A DNA stretch of 64,000 nt from Bacteroidales bacterium (GTDB lineage Bacteria; Bacteroidota; Bacteroidia; Bacteroidales; UBA932). Made by a program: the position numbers and the translations under genes. The stretch lies in the NCBI GenBank assembly GCA_017415715.1, contig JAFQFD010000020.1:1-64000 (forward strand). The letters run 5' to 3'. Numbering within the stretch: position 1 is the stretch's first letter; every line of letters begins with the position of its first letter. Shown here one piece after another: positions 41,605-50,024 of this stretch. The notes under the pieces are model-generated. The model searched no databases and was not told where the DNA came from. It saw nothing but the letters and a program-made list of their open reading frames with translations.

Positions 41605-43018
41605 ACTGAGCTTCTCCTGAATCACTTTTACGTTCTAACACATTCATTTTTTGTAGTTGCTGAGCTAACATCTCTTTAGTCTTCATATCGAAATAAATTC
41701 CGTATTCAGCAAACTTACTGTACAAGTCTTTCAACTTAGTGCGGCGCTCTCGTGTAAATAGGGCAATAAGGAAAGGTAGCATTTCTTCATCTAAAACTAA
41801 CACCGCATGTCCACGACCTCTACGTTGTTGAAGCAATCTAATCTTGAAGAGATCAACAATCTGGCTTGAAAACTTAGATTGATATGTTTGGGATTGTAGC
41901 TTCATACACAGAGATTCCAGCTTTTTAAAGAACTCCTCGTATGAACTTACTGTACAATCGAAATCTTCTCCTATATGGCCTCGATTCGTTTCCGAATCAC
42001 GGTTTTTCAAGATTTCAGATTTCTCCTTATTATAGTATTCCAGGACATTAAAACACATCTCTTCATTATCCACAAACGGCACTGAGGAGAATCTTTGCAG
42101 AAGATTTGGATAGAGTCCAACTATCTCATCTTCACATTCCTTTGCGATAGTATTAAGGATATCAACCGCTTGCATCCTGCCATACATTTTCTCAATAAAA
42201 CGCGACTTAAATCTTGAAGACCAGCCATGCGTAACAGCATACCTCTTCTCGGATGCAGGTTCGTCTGCCAAGACGAAATAACACGACTCCGGCTGCTCAA
42301 GATCCTTTGTCACTTTATTGCAAGCATCCAACGACATAATAGTTTGAGCAACTGAATAGCACACATAGAAATATAAGAACAGATCGATATATTTGATTAT
42401 CACATAGTCATCTTTGCTCAAAAACCATTTTAAGTCTTCTTCAAACTGCTTTCTGATAAATGGCAGAATGTAGTAAGAGTCTTTTTTTTCTTTAGCTGGC
42501 TGCTCCACACTATCTAACGCATTCTTAATAACCTGACTGAGTAAATTGGATGGCGTCGTGATTCCGTCATATACACTTTTGTCTAAAACCATCGAAGACA
42601 GGTAAGTCGCTATTCTACGTTGACCTGCACCGTATTTGCTAACCTTTCCATTCTCTTTTGTATCCAACGAGTAGTACTGAAGAAACGAGGCCTCAATAGG
42701 GACAAACTGATTATCTGATGACATCAAGTCCTTCATGATATCCTTAAACCTTTCAATCGTAGATAAGGATACATCTTTGCTCTTCAGTTCGTTTACAACT
42801 TTTGCCTCTGCATCTCTCACATAATCACCAATTGACGTATCTGTCCCTCTTAGATCCCTAAAGAACTCCCCGGTAATTCCTTTCAAACCACATGTGCCAT
42901 CAAACTTAGACGTTGAGACATTGGTAATGAACGGAAGTAAATTAATTGAAACGTTATATGGATCTCTCTCCTTCTCAGAGTGATTCAAGTATTTATCGTA
43001 AAATCTTTGAAAGTCCAT
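41585..43018 (-). CDS. dptG: DptG-like restriction protein
   Basis: 477 residues from ATG 43018, which follows the dptF stop by 1 nt. The start MDFQRFYDKYLNHSEKERD and the region VSTSKFDGTCGLKGITGEFFRDLRG match my picture of the DptG family. No enzymatic motif is evident. In characterised Dnd systems DptG (DndG) works with DptF and DptH in cleavage of unmodified DNA. The assignment leans on gene order as much as on sequence. Confidence 0.72.
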   Translation of the reverse strand: MDFQRFYDKYLNHSEKERDPYNVSINLLPFITNVSTSKFDGTCGLKGITGEFFRDLRGTDTSIGDYVRDAEAKVVNELKSKDVSLSTIERFKDIMKDLMSSDNQFVPIEASFLQYYSLDTKENGKVSKYGAGQRRIATYLSSMVLDKSVYDGITTPSNLLSQVIKNALDSVEQPAKEKKDSYYILPFIRKQFEEDLKWFLSKDDYVIIKYIDLFLYFYVCYSVAQTIMSLDACNKVTKDLEQPESCYFVLADEPASEKRYAVTHGWSSRFKSRFIEKMYGRMQAVDILNTIAKECEDEIVGLYPNLLQRFSSVPFVDNEEMCFNVLEYYNKEKSEILKNRDSETNRGHIGEDFDCTVSSYEEFFKKLESLCMKLQSQTYQSKFSSQIVDLFKIRLLQQRRGRGHAVLVLDEEMLPFLIALFTRERRTKLKDLYSKFAEYGIYFDMKTKEMLAQQLQKMNVLERKSDSGEAQYATVIL

Positions 43019-43019
43019 A

Positions 43020-44708
43020 TTAGTGCAATTGAATCTGGTTATACTTATTGGTAAGCTTTTGTTTGTGGTTGTCGCTATCAACAATCGTTAAAGACTTTTT
43101 AGCATCGCTAAACTTGGACAACTTCCTCACAAAATTGCTGAACTGCAAGTTCTTCTCTCCATCAAAATGCGAAGAAAGTTTTCCGTTCCTTAACTCGTAC
43201 ATATGTTCATACAGCGGAAAATCAATTTTTAGAGGTATCTGCTCTGTACTAAAATCCCATTCTGTATTAAAATACAAGTCAAAGATGAACGGATATTCTA
43301 CATTAAATGGTTCGCGCGGCACTATATCAGCATCCGGAATTTGCAGAGATGTAAAGATCTTGTAATTACTTCCTTGCATATTAAGTGGGACAAAGTCAGG
43401 TTCCTCTATATATGAGCCATACAGTCTTGGTACTGACATCTTTACCATTTCATTAATCTCACGCAACACAGCCGCTTTTGAAGCATAGTATCCTGTAATG
43501 TCTTTCAAGAACTTTTTGTATGGTTCTGAGTACGATTGATATTCAAGCAATCTATTAAGTTTAAATATCAAAACTGCGATATTGCCTTTATTATTCCTTT
43601 CACTCAGACCGGAACTTGCATTATACAGTTGCGATAAAGTACTAGTATAATAGTCTACAATGTCCTGATCCAACAATTCTGAATTGATGCAACTTCTGTC
43701 AAATTCAAAAGACGCATAGAACTTAGACAATTCGTTATCATGAAGCAAGCTGCTATATTTGAGGGGATCCAACCTTGAAATAGCTTGCTGAATTTTACCA
43801 CCATTGGAATCAAACAAAAGAGATGGTAATTGAGACGTAAAGAAATCAGAACGTCTCCTGTATTTACTCCACTTTGGGGGCACTAATATGCAATAGATAA
43901 AGTCCAAGAACTCTCTTGGCGTCAAGACTAACTTAAAACGAACTATAGCCTCAATGATCAGATTAACTATCGTCTTACGAATATTCTTATGCATAAGAAG
44001 CCTATAATTCATAGCTACAACCTCGTGTACATCATGGGTCCCTGAAGTAGCTTTAGTCTCCAGATAAGCGCTATAAAAAGGGTTTGTTGATAAAGGTTGA
44101 GTTATTCTAGACAAAATCTCAGACATAAAATCCGACTTAACTGGGTAGTCCACACCATCATCCAATACCAATTCAAACGCCTGGCGATGGGCAAAGGAAA
44201 CAACCTTTATTCTACGATGCGAGTGGAATGCATCATTATTAGCTATTGCATCAGCTACAGTATACAGCTCAGTAAATTCCTCTCTGAATTCATCATTTTC
44301 AACTAAATCCTGAAGTTTACCAATGTTGACAGCCAAGACTGTTTTTGAAGTCGTTTCATGAAGTGTTGTATTTCTATAATCTCTCAACGCAAACTTCAAC
44401 GTTTCCACAGCTGAAAGTTGCGGCGAGCATCCCTCAGTTGCATCATTATAAAAAACAAACTCCTTATACTTCTCAATATTTTTCAGATAACTAATCATAT
44501 GAGACTTTCCATCTCCGGCACTTCCCACCAGAAGCAGAATACCTCCTCCTACACACAGAATATCATCCATATGATCACAAACCTCATTGTCTATCGGACG
44601 ATTTACGTGCAAGTATTTATCCAGTTCACTGAAATGAGTACCACTCTGCACGGCCTCTTGTGAGCCATGGCAGAGTGCTTTTAATTGGTTAAGCAGGCAG
44701 TCTCTCAT
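43020..44708 (-). CDS. dptF: DptF-like ATPase of phosphorothioation-dependent restriction
   Basis: 562 residues from ATG 44708. The P-loop GGGILLLVGSAGDGKSHMISYLKN is near residue 60 and a conserved FYNDATEGCSPQLSAVETLKFALRDYR block follows, both typical of DptF. It starts 5 nt after the radical SAM gene. As the first protein of dptF-G-H it probably loads or regulates the HerA-type motor DptH. Confidence 0.8.
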   Translation of the reverse strand: MRDCLLNQLKALCHGSQEAVQSGTHFSELDKYLHVNRPIDNEVCDHMDDILCVGGGILLLVGSAGDGKSHMISYLKNIEKYKEFVFYNDATEGCSPQLSAVETLKFALRDYRNTTLHETTSKTVLAVNIGKLQDLVENDEFREEFTELYTVADAIANNDAFHSHRRIKVVSFAHRQAFELVLDDGVDYPVKSDFMSEILSRITQPLSTNPFYSAYLETKATSGTHDVHEVVAMNYRLLMHKNIRKTIVNLIIEAIVRFKLVLTPREFLDFIYCILVPPKWSKYRRRSDFFTSQLPSLLFDSNGGKIQQAISRLDPLKYSSLLHDNELSKFYASFEFDRSCINSELLDQDIVDYYTSTLSQLYNASSGLSERNNKGNIAVLIFKLNRLLEYQSYSEPYKKFLKDITGYYASKAAVLREINEMVKMSVPRLYGSYIEEPDFVPLNMQGSNYKIFTSLQIPDADIVPREPFNVEYPFIFDLYFNTEWDFSTEQIPLKIDFPLYEHMYELRNGKLSSHFDGEKNLQFSNFVRKLSKFSDAKKSLTIVDSDNHKQKLTNKYNQIQLH

Positions 44709-44713
44709 ATTTA

Positions 44714-46117
44714 TTATCTTTTCCACAAACTAGGATCCTTTAAATCCTTTAATTTGTAGTTAAACATCTCAAGTAGTTCTTCTCTATGGTCATCAAACCT
44801 ATCCAGGAAATTAAGCAGTGTCTGAAGAGTTTTACATATTTTTATATCATTGTAGTAACCATTCTCATAGTCTACCAAGAACTCCTCATATGACTTAATA
44901 TTTGGTACATCAACTCGTTTGAGGGTCCTCTGTTCCCAAAATGACTGATTTCTATAGCAATACTCCCAAAAAGACATATATCTATAAAACTGCGGCTGAT
45001 TACACCACCTAGCCAACTGCACATAGATATTGGAAAGTTCATGATTATGGTAATCTTCATGCCTCATTACATATCCAAAACAGCCATACTGCATAAGGAT
45101 TTTTATCCTTTGAAATAATTCCCAAACATCTTTGTATAGTCTAGCATCATCACCAGGCTTTAACATAAACCCACAGAAAAGATAAAACTTTGTCGGTTTC
45201 TTAGGATTGTAATGTTTCCATATCTTTAGAGCCTTAACTATCTTATCACGATCTCTCCAATTGTCAAATGCAAAGATAAAATCACCCTTATATCTGCAAT
45301 TAGAGAGCATTTCCGCAATTCTTTCTCCATCTGGACTTTCTGCTAGAATTCTCTCGTCTAATCCTTGTCTAAACTGAAAAGGACGCTTTGAATTAATTAA
45401 ATCTTGTAACAAAGGCTCCCATACATTGCGTGGAGCAGCAAGGAAGTTATCATCCCACAGATATATGTATGGACGAACTAATTTACCCTTCTCATCTACT
45501 TCGTCATCCAGGAAAGACTCAAGTTTTGAATATGGTTTCACTTGACCTTCAAGTTTGTTTACGCAAAATGGGCAATGCCTAAAGCATCCTCGAGTTAAAA
45601 ATCCTATAGAATAATACCTATAGTCATCGTAATATGATGACTTTCTACCTTCCGCTACCTTTTTATCGATATATGTATCGTACAACCGATAATATGGCAT
45701 CTGGGCAGCCATGTCTATTCCATGAGTTTTCTCTTCACTCCTGAAATTTCTAAGTCTATTGAGAAATCTATCATTCTCTAGGCTTGACATATCCGCCTTG
45801 CGTTTTTCTACAAACTCTTTAATATCCTTAGTCGCAGCGTAGGTACCCGTTCCACCTAATCGAAATTTCTTCCTATTCGATCCAGCATTTATATATAACG
45901 GGGGATCCGGTGTAAATGTAAACACTTTTGACATATAGATGTAATCATACCCATCTATATCAGCATTAGGGTCGATAATCAGATCAAACTCAACTTTGTT
46001 ATCTTTCAAATAACCGGCTATTTTAAGCAACACCAGGTTAGGATGACGAGTACCTCCGTTAAGCAAATCCGCATCTACAAGTCCTATTTTATATGATTTT
46101 AAGGCCTTATTTGCCAT
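44714..46117 (-). CDS. Radical SAM protein with N-terminal B12-binding-like domain, coupled to dptFGH
   Basis: 467 residues. The iron-sulfur cluster motif is FLTRGCFRHCPFC near residue 180 (Cys-x3-Cys-x2-Cys). The N-terminal 170 residues start IGLVDADLLNGGTRHPNLVLLKIAGYL, a Rossmann-like fold resembling the front domain of B12-type radical SAM enzymes; no DxHxxG cobalamin motif is visible. Substrate unknown. It is sandwiched between the XRE regulator (2 nt upstream) and dptF (5 nt downstream), so it is almost certainly expressed with the restriction genes. A role in DNA marking is speculation. Confidence 0.82.
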   Translation of the reverse strand: MANKALKSYKIGLVDADLLNGGTRHPNLVLLKIAGYLKDNKVEFDLIIDPNADIDGYDYIYMSKVFTFTPDPPLYINAGSNRKKFRLGGTGTYAATKDIKEFVEKRKADMSSLENDRFLNRLRNFRSEEKTHGIDMAAQMPYYRLYDTYIDKKVAEGRKSSYYDDYRYYSIGFLTRGCFRHCPFCVNKLEGQVKPYSKLESFLDDEVDEKGKLVRPYIYLWDDNFLAAPRNVWEPLLQDLINSKRPFQFRQGLDERILAESPDGERIAEMLSNCRYKGDFIFAFDNWRDRDKIVKALKIWKHYNPKKPTKFYLFCGFMLKPGDDARLYKDVWELFQRIKILMQYGCFGYVMRHEDYHNHELSNIYVQLARWCNQPQFYRYMSFWEYCYRNQSFWEQRTLKRVDVPNIKSYEEFLVDYENGYYNDIKICKTLQTLLNFLDRFDDHREELLEMFNYKLKDLKDPSLWKR

Positions 46118-46119
46118 AC

Positions 46120-46317
46120 TTATCTCTCGACTTTACTATCAATTAAATCTTTTACGTCCACATCAAGGACACGCGCAATCTCAAACAACATCTCAAGACT
46201 AGGCTGACGACGGTTGCATACATAAGCATTAGTCTGGCTAAAGCTCTTACCTATCTGCTCAGCCAACCATGTCTGCTTAATACCTTTCTGATCAAGCACT
46301 TCCTTTATCCTATTCAT
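46120..46317 (-). CDS. XRE-family transcriptional regulator
   Basis: 65 residues, a single helix-turn-helix: IKEVLDQKGIKQTWLAEQIG, then TNAYVCNRRQPSLEMLFEIARVLDV. This is the Cro/C1 type, common as controller of restriction systems. It is the first gene of the run leading to the radical SAM and dpt genes and may repress them. Confidence 0.92.
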   Translation of the reverse strand: MNRIKEVLDQKGIKQTWLAEQIGKSFSQTNAYVCNRRQPSLEMLFEIARVLDVDVKDLIDSKVER

Positions 46318-46350
46318 AACTTATCCACTAAATAAAGATTCATTATCTCT

Positions 46351-46358
46351 CAAAGTTA
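46351..46358 (-). promoter_or_regulatory. -7 box ahead of the XRE-rSAM-dptFGH operon
   Basis: TAACTTTG on the minus strand fits TAnnTTTG and lies 34 nt ahead of the XRE start codon. No well-spaced -33 TTTG is seen. The remainder of 46318-46603 is AT-rich with no gene that I can support. Confidence 0.45.
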
Positions 46359-46603
46359 TGAAAAAATATGCTATAAATAAATGCAATTACATAATATTAT
46401 TATTGATTCACCTCATAGGAGTAATTTAACTACACTAACTCTACATTGAACAGAGGCAACTTATGGCATTACTGTTATTCTGCACACCCGATTATATGTA
46501 ATCTCAACCCGTTGAGTTTTCTTGCTCTTGCAAACCTCGCATACTTCAGCTATTGTTTCATAAATTGATCTTTTTACAACTAAGAGTATACAATTATTAT
46601 CTA

Positions 46604-47092
46604 TCATAAACATAATCTTAATGTAACCGTAAGCACCACAATAACGATCACAACCAGAAAGAACATAGCAAATATGAGTTTATAGTTAGACTCGATGTTT
46701 TCTGCGTTCTCTTTGATTGCTGTCATCATATCTTCCGATGCTTTATTTTGTTTGGTCTGATCTTTCTTGATGATTTCTAATGCTGATTTGACGTGCCTGA
46801 TATCTGAAACGATGTCGTTCAAAATATTCTTCTGCTCAGTCAATACCATACACGCCTCAATGGACTTGACCAATGCGCCATAGATACAGGTGTCGCGGGA
46901 GTGCTCTCGGGAATGTCCTGGGTTTAGGATTGTATCCGTTACTTCCATTGGTTCTTTCAACCGCTCTTCTATCTTCCGTAATCTTGTTGAGATGGTTCCG
47001 ACTTCCTTTGCGAGATTATCAATAGTTGAAAGGTGTTCATAAATGCCTTCGAGGGCTTGGAGTTCTGTGAGTGAGTTGTTTTGCTTTGCCAT
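46604..47092 (-). CDS. Coiled-coil protein with C-terminal membrane anchor
   Basis: 162 residues. Heptad-like helices (IYEHLSTIDNLAKEVGTISTRLRKIEERL; ILNDIVSDIRHVKSALEIIKK) and one C-terminal hydrophobic helix (about 139-160). Proteins of this form often follow relaxase genes in Bacteroidetes mobilisable elements, and it lies 37 nt downstream of a relaxase remnant, so it may be mobile-element cargo. Function unknown. Confidence 0.65.
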   Translation of the reverse strand: MAKQNNSLTELQALEGIYEHLSTIDNLAKEVGTISTRLRKIEERLKEPMEVTDTILNPGHSREHSRDTCIYGALVKSIEACMVLTEQKNILNDIVSDIRHVKSALEIIKKDQTKQNKASEDMMTAIKENAENIESNYKLIFAMFFLVVIVIVVLTVTLRLCL

Positions 47093-47129
47093 AATTGTCT
47101 GGGATTTATATGTTTATAATCTTATAATT

Positions 47130-47534
47130 CTATAGTCTTGGACCTCGTTTCTTATTTGGTGCGAGGTCTTGTTCCTTGGATTTCTTTTCCTGACCGGAGG
47201 CTATGAGACCGATGGCGAGGTCGGCTAATAGCATTGAGAGGTCGGTGGTCAGGGAGTGGTCCTGGTCGTTTGAACGGGATTCGTAGGCAGAATGGCCTTG
47301 GGCTTGGCCGCCAGTGGCGATGTTCATACCGTCTGTGAGGGCTTTGTCGATCTTGGAGAAGCTGAGGCTTCTGTCTAGGGAGGAGCCTTTGAATGTCGTG
47401 CCGTATCGGGTGAAGGAGATGCCTTGTGGGATGTGAGTGCCGCTTCTGAATTTGATTTCGGCTCTGATGCCATAAGCCTTCAGGTTGTTGGAGAAGTCTT
47501 TCCAACTGTGTGCGTCCTTCGTATTCTCTCTCAT
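47130..47534 (-). pseudogene. C-terminal remnant of a Bacteroidetes relaxase (Mob protein)
   Basis: About 134 residues in frame: DAHSWKDFSNNLKAYGIRAE, IPQGISFTRYGTTFKGSSLDRSLSFSKIDKAL match the tail of Bacteroidetes relaxase/mobilisation proteins (the block F-x-G-S-x-I/L-D-R-S-L-S-F). The catalytic N-terminal half is missing; the open frame runs on to 47648 but turns into the promoter region of the next gene. A decayed mobilisable element is the natural reading. Confidence 0.7.
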
Positions 47535-47557
47535 CGATAAGGACTCAGATCTATACT

Positions 47558-47606
47558 TTTGTCCCTCAATGAGAACTATTTTTATTGAGATTTGTCCCTC
47601 AATGAG
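47558..47606. repeat. Two 16-nt direct repeats upstream of the truncated ATPase
   Basis: TTTGTCCCTCAATGAG occurs at 47558-47573 and 47591-47606 (33-nt period), just ahead of the ATG at 47638. Each contains the near-palindrome CCTCAATGAG. This could be an operator pair or the end of a mobile element. Confidence 0.7.
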
Positions 47607-47637
47607 GGGTTTTTGGATATTTGCAAAAATTGATGTT

Positions 47638-48405
47638 ATGATAGACAATACACTAATCTCTTACATGGAAGAAATGCTGAAAAACACTCCTACAGCATTT
47701 AAAAGATACGCTTATTCTGAGATCGACTGGAATCAGAGGATGATAGGAATTGTTGGCGCAAGAGGTATCGGAAAATCAACAATGGTGAAACAATACATCA
47801 TTGAGAATCGAGAGCAATTCAATGTACTATATACATCTGCAGATCATACATATTTCTCTAACCATAGCATCTCTGACCTTGCAGACAATCTCGTAAAGTC
47901 CGGATATAATGCTCTAGTTATTGATGAAGTTCATAAGTATGAAAATTGGTCGCGCGAACTGAAACAGATTTATGACATTCATTCTGAACTGAAGGTAATA
48001 CTAACCGGTTCCTCAATACTTGACATTCAAAAAGGAGAAGTAGATCTTTCCCGAAGGATTGTCATTTATGAAATGTATGGTCTATCATTCCGCGAATATC
48101 TTAAGATGTTCCATAACATCAACGCGGAAACCTATTCATTAGAAGACATACTTAACCATAAAGTTTCATTAAAGGAACTTGCCCACCCATTGCCATACTT
48201 CAAGCAATATCTCAAAGAGGGATATTATCCGTTCGCTATTGAAGGTAGCTTCAGCTTAAAGATGCAACAAGTCGTAACCCTATACCCATACACGGTAATT
48301 AAAATTCCTTTAATTACCATAGTGGCCTGTGCAAAACATGCACAAGCCAATCAACGTCACCCCATAAGAATTATGCTCCCAGAACATAATGTTCCAAGAG
48401 CATAA
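47638..48405 (+). pseudogene. Truncated AAA/DUF4143-type ATPase
   Basis: 255 codons from ATG 47638. The ATPase half is intact (Walker A GIVGARGIGKSTM, Walker B ALVIDEVHKYENW, sensor ILTGSSILDI). After GYYPFAIEGSFSLKMQQVV the family similarity stops near 48275 and the frame continues through a cluster of hairpins to a stop at 48405. Full-length relatives are about 380-400 residues, so the DUF4143 domain is largely gone. A deletion or insertion at the hairpin cluster is the likely cause. Confidence 0.75.
48294..48405. repeat. Cluster of three hairpins at the broken end of the ATPase gene
   Basis: IR1: GGTAATTAAA-ATTCC-TTTAATTACC (48294-48318). IR2: GGCCTGTGCA-AAACA-TGCACAAGCC (48324-48348, one G-T). 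Both are 25 nt with 10-bp stems and 5-nt loops, 5 nt apart. IR3: TTATGCTC (48371-48378) with GAGCATAA (48398-48405), containing an inner GAAC-ATAAT-GTTC hairpin. Confidence 0.8.
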
Positions 48406-48407
48406 TC

Positions 48408-49994
48408 TTACTTCTGCTTTTTACGATATTTCTGTTTAGGACTCCTCGGTTTGTCTGGTTCTGTAGGTTCCAAGTATCCCATATCCAACAATGGGGTTAT
48501 AAACCTAAGCACATTTTTAGAATGATTTGAATACCCTATATAAGCTAGGATTTCCCTAGCACTTCGTGGTATACTACAATATTGTATTATGTTTTTCTGT
48601 ACGCCTGGCAACTTAGCATATGGGATACGTTCCGAATGTTTTTCGCCTTCAACACCAGCTTCGACACTGCCTTTATCCCTTACTCCACTTCCTTTATCTA
48701 TATCCCTAACATTCAAGCCTTTATCTTCGACATCTTCAACACTAGCTTCGACACCAACCTCGTCACTTTCTCTCCATATAGTAACAACAAATTCTTTAAG
48801 TCTTTCATCGTTCTCGAACTTGATGTTTGGAGTATTAAGCTGAGCTCTTGTCAAACCGCTACCGGCTCCCGTATAAGGGAGGAGATGGATACCATTGCTG
48901 AAGAGCAGTTTGTTTCTTGGAACAGAAACTCCGTGGGTAGCATCTTCGACAGTAATACCCTGTGGCAAGAGTCCTGGACTATGGATCTCAATCCTATTGT
49001 CAAATATGAAGATTCTTAACGGAGAATCAGCAGCATATGACCTATGCAGGATACAGTTCACGACCACTTCTGAAAGTGTGGTTGTAGATACCTCAAGTTC
49101 ACCAGGGCTGTTGAAATCGGCCTCTACCTGTTTGCGTCTAAGGTTACGCATCAAGAAAGTCATAATGAACTTATACAGATGAACGGCATTTCCATCGGCA
49201 TCAGAGCCACTCTTATCCCTGAATTCAGATCCTCCGATGCTATTTCCTATGTAACTGATACATCTGGCCGTGAATACCGGCAGCCACCTTTGAGGATATT
49301 CTCCCATCAACACAACAGCGGCGACAGTAAGGGTACCATCCGCCAGAATAAGGCCTACATTCTTAAGAACATTCTCTACGGTCTGCTCCGCGCCTATAAC
49401 CTTAACCACCTCTTCTGCTGACATCTTGTGCAATTCATCTGCAGATATATTCTGAAGACTGAATACCGGAGCAAATCTCTTGGCAAGATATTCCTTAACG
49501 ACTTCCATATTGAGATCCTTAATAGAAGTACCTCTAACAGGAAGGGTATCCGGATACATCTGACCATTATCAGCCAACATCGCTATAAGTTCGGAGTTAT
49601 CAAACACCTTGCGTTTATCAGCTCCTTGTTTTACCCAAACTACACCATTGTTGTCGTGATATGGTTTGTTTAAGCCTTGCTTTATGGTTGCAACCACAAG
49701 AGTGCCACCTTCTGCCTGAACATTAACAACATCAACCAAAATACCAGGGATGACATTATCTGTAGCCAAATTACCCAACAGGGCTGTCACTTCCTGCGTC
49801 TCTTTATATGACAACGGATTAAGCCTTCCTGTCTTATCATCAATTCCCACAACGAGCATTCCGCCACGAGTATTACTCATAGCAACCATCTCAGCAACGA
49901 CCTCAGACTTATTTTCCTTCGTCACACGCTCCTTGAACTGAACACCTGTATGTTCAGCCATATCCCTCAACCTCAATATTTCCTCCAATGTCAT
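48408..49994 (-). CDS. AlbA/Schlafen-type ATP-binding protein with winged-helix tail
   Basis: 528 residues. The N-terminal AlbA_2 (Schlafen-like) domain reads EHTGVQFKERVTKENKSEVVAEMVAMSNTRGGMLVVGIDDKTG (about 13-55). The middle part (about 190-410) is the HATPase-like region found in this family (VVNCILHRSYAADSPLRIFIFDNRIEIHSPG). A linker of Val/Glu/Gly repeats leads to a C-terminal winged-helix (IPRSAREILAYIGYSNHSKNVLRFI). These proteins are thought to be regulators or nucleases of stress and phage response. Right end of the AT-rich island. Confidence 0.87.
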   Translation of the reverse strand: MTLEEILRLRDMAEHTGVQFKERVTKENKSEVVAEMVAMSNTRGGMLVVGIDDKTGRLNPLSYKETQEVTALLGNLATDNVIPGILVDVVNVQAEGGTLVVATIKQGLNKPYHDNNGVVWVKQGADKRKVFDNSELIAMLADNGQMYPDTLPVRGTSIKDLNMEVVKEYLAKRFAPVFSLQNISADELHKMSAEEVVKVIGAEQTVENVLKNVGLILADGTLTVAAVVLMGEYPQRWLPVFTARCISYIGNSIGGSEFRDKSGSDADGNAVHLYKFIMTFLMRNLRRKQVEADFNSPGELEVSTTTLSEVVVNCILHRSYAADSPLRIFIFDNRIEIHSPGLLPQGITVEDATHGVSVPRNKLLFSNGIHLLPYTGAGSGLTRAQLNTPNIKFENDERLKEFVVTIWRESDEVGVEASVEDVEDKGLNVRDIDKGSGVRDKGSVEAGVEGEKHSERIPYAKLPGVQKNIIQYCSIPRSAREILAYIGYSNHSKNVLRFITPLLDMGYLEPTEPDKPRSPKQKYRKKQK

Positions 49995-50024
49995 ACCCTT
50001 AATATTTTGCTCAAAGTTATAAAA

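Noticed and set aside
36340-46317. dndBCDE phosphorothioation genes next to dptFGH
   Set aside because: No cysteine desulfurase, DndC-like sulfurtransferase or DndD-like SMC gene is visible on either strand in the window.
32174-50000. Integrase or tRNA 3'-end duplication marking an intact integrative element
   Set aside because: No tyrosine or serine recombinase was recognised and no second copy of the T-arm/acceptor sequence was found at the right side of the island by eye.
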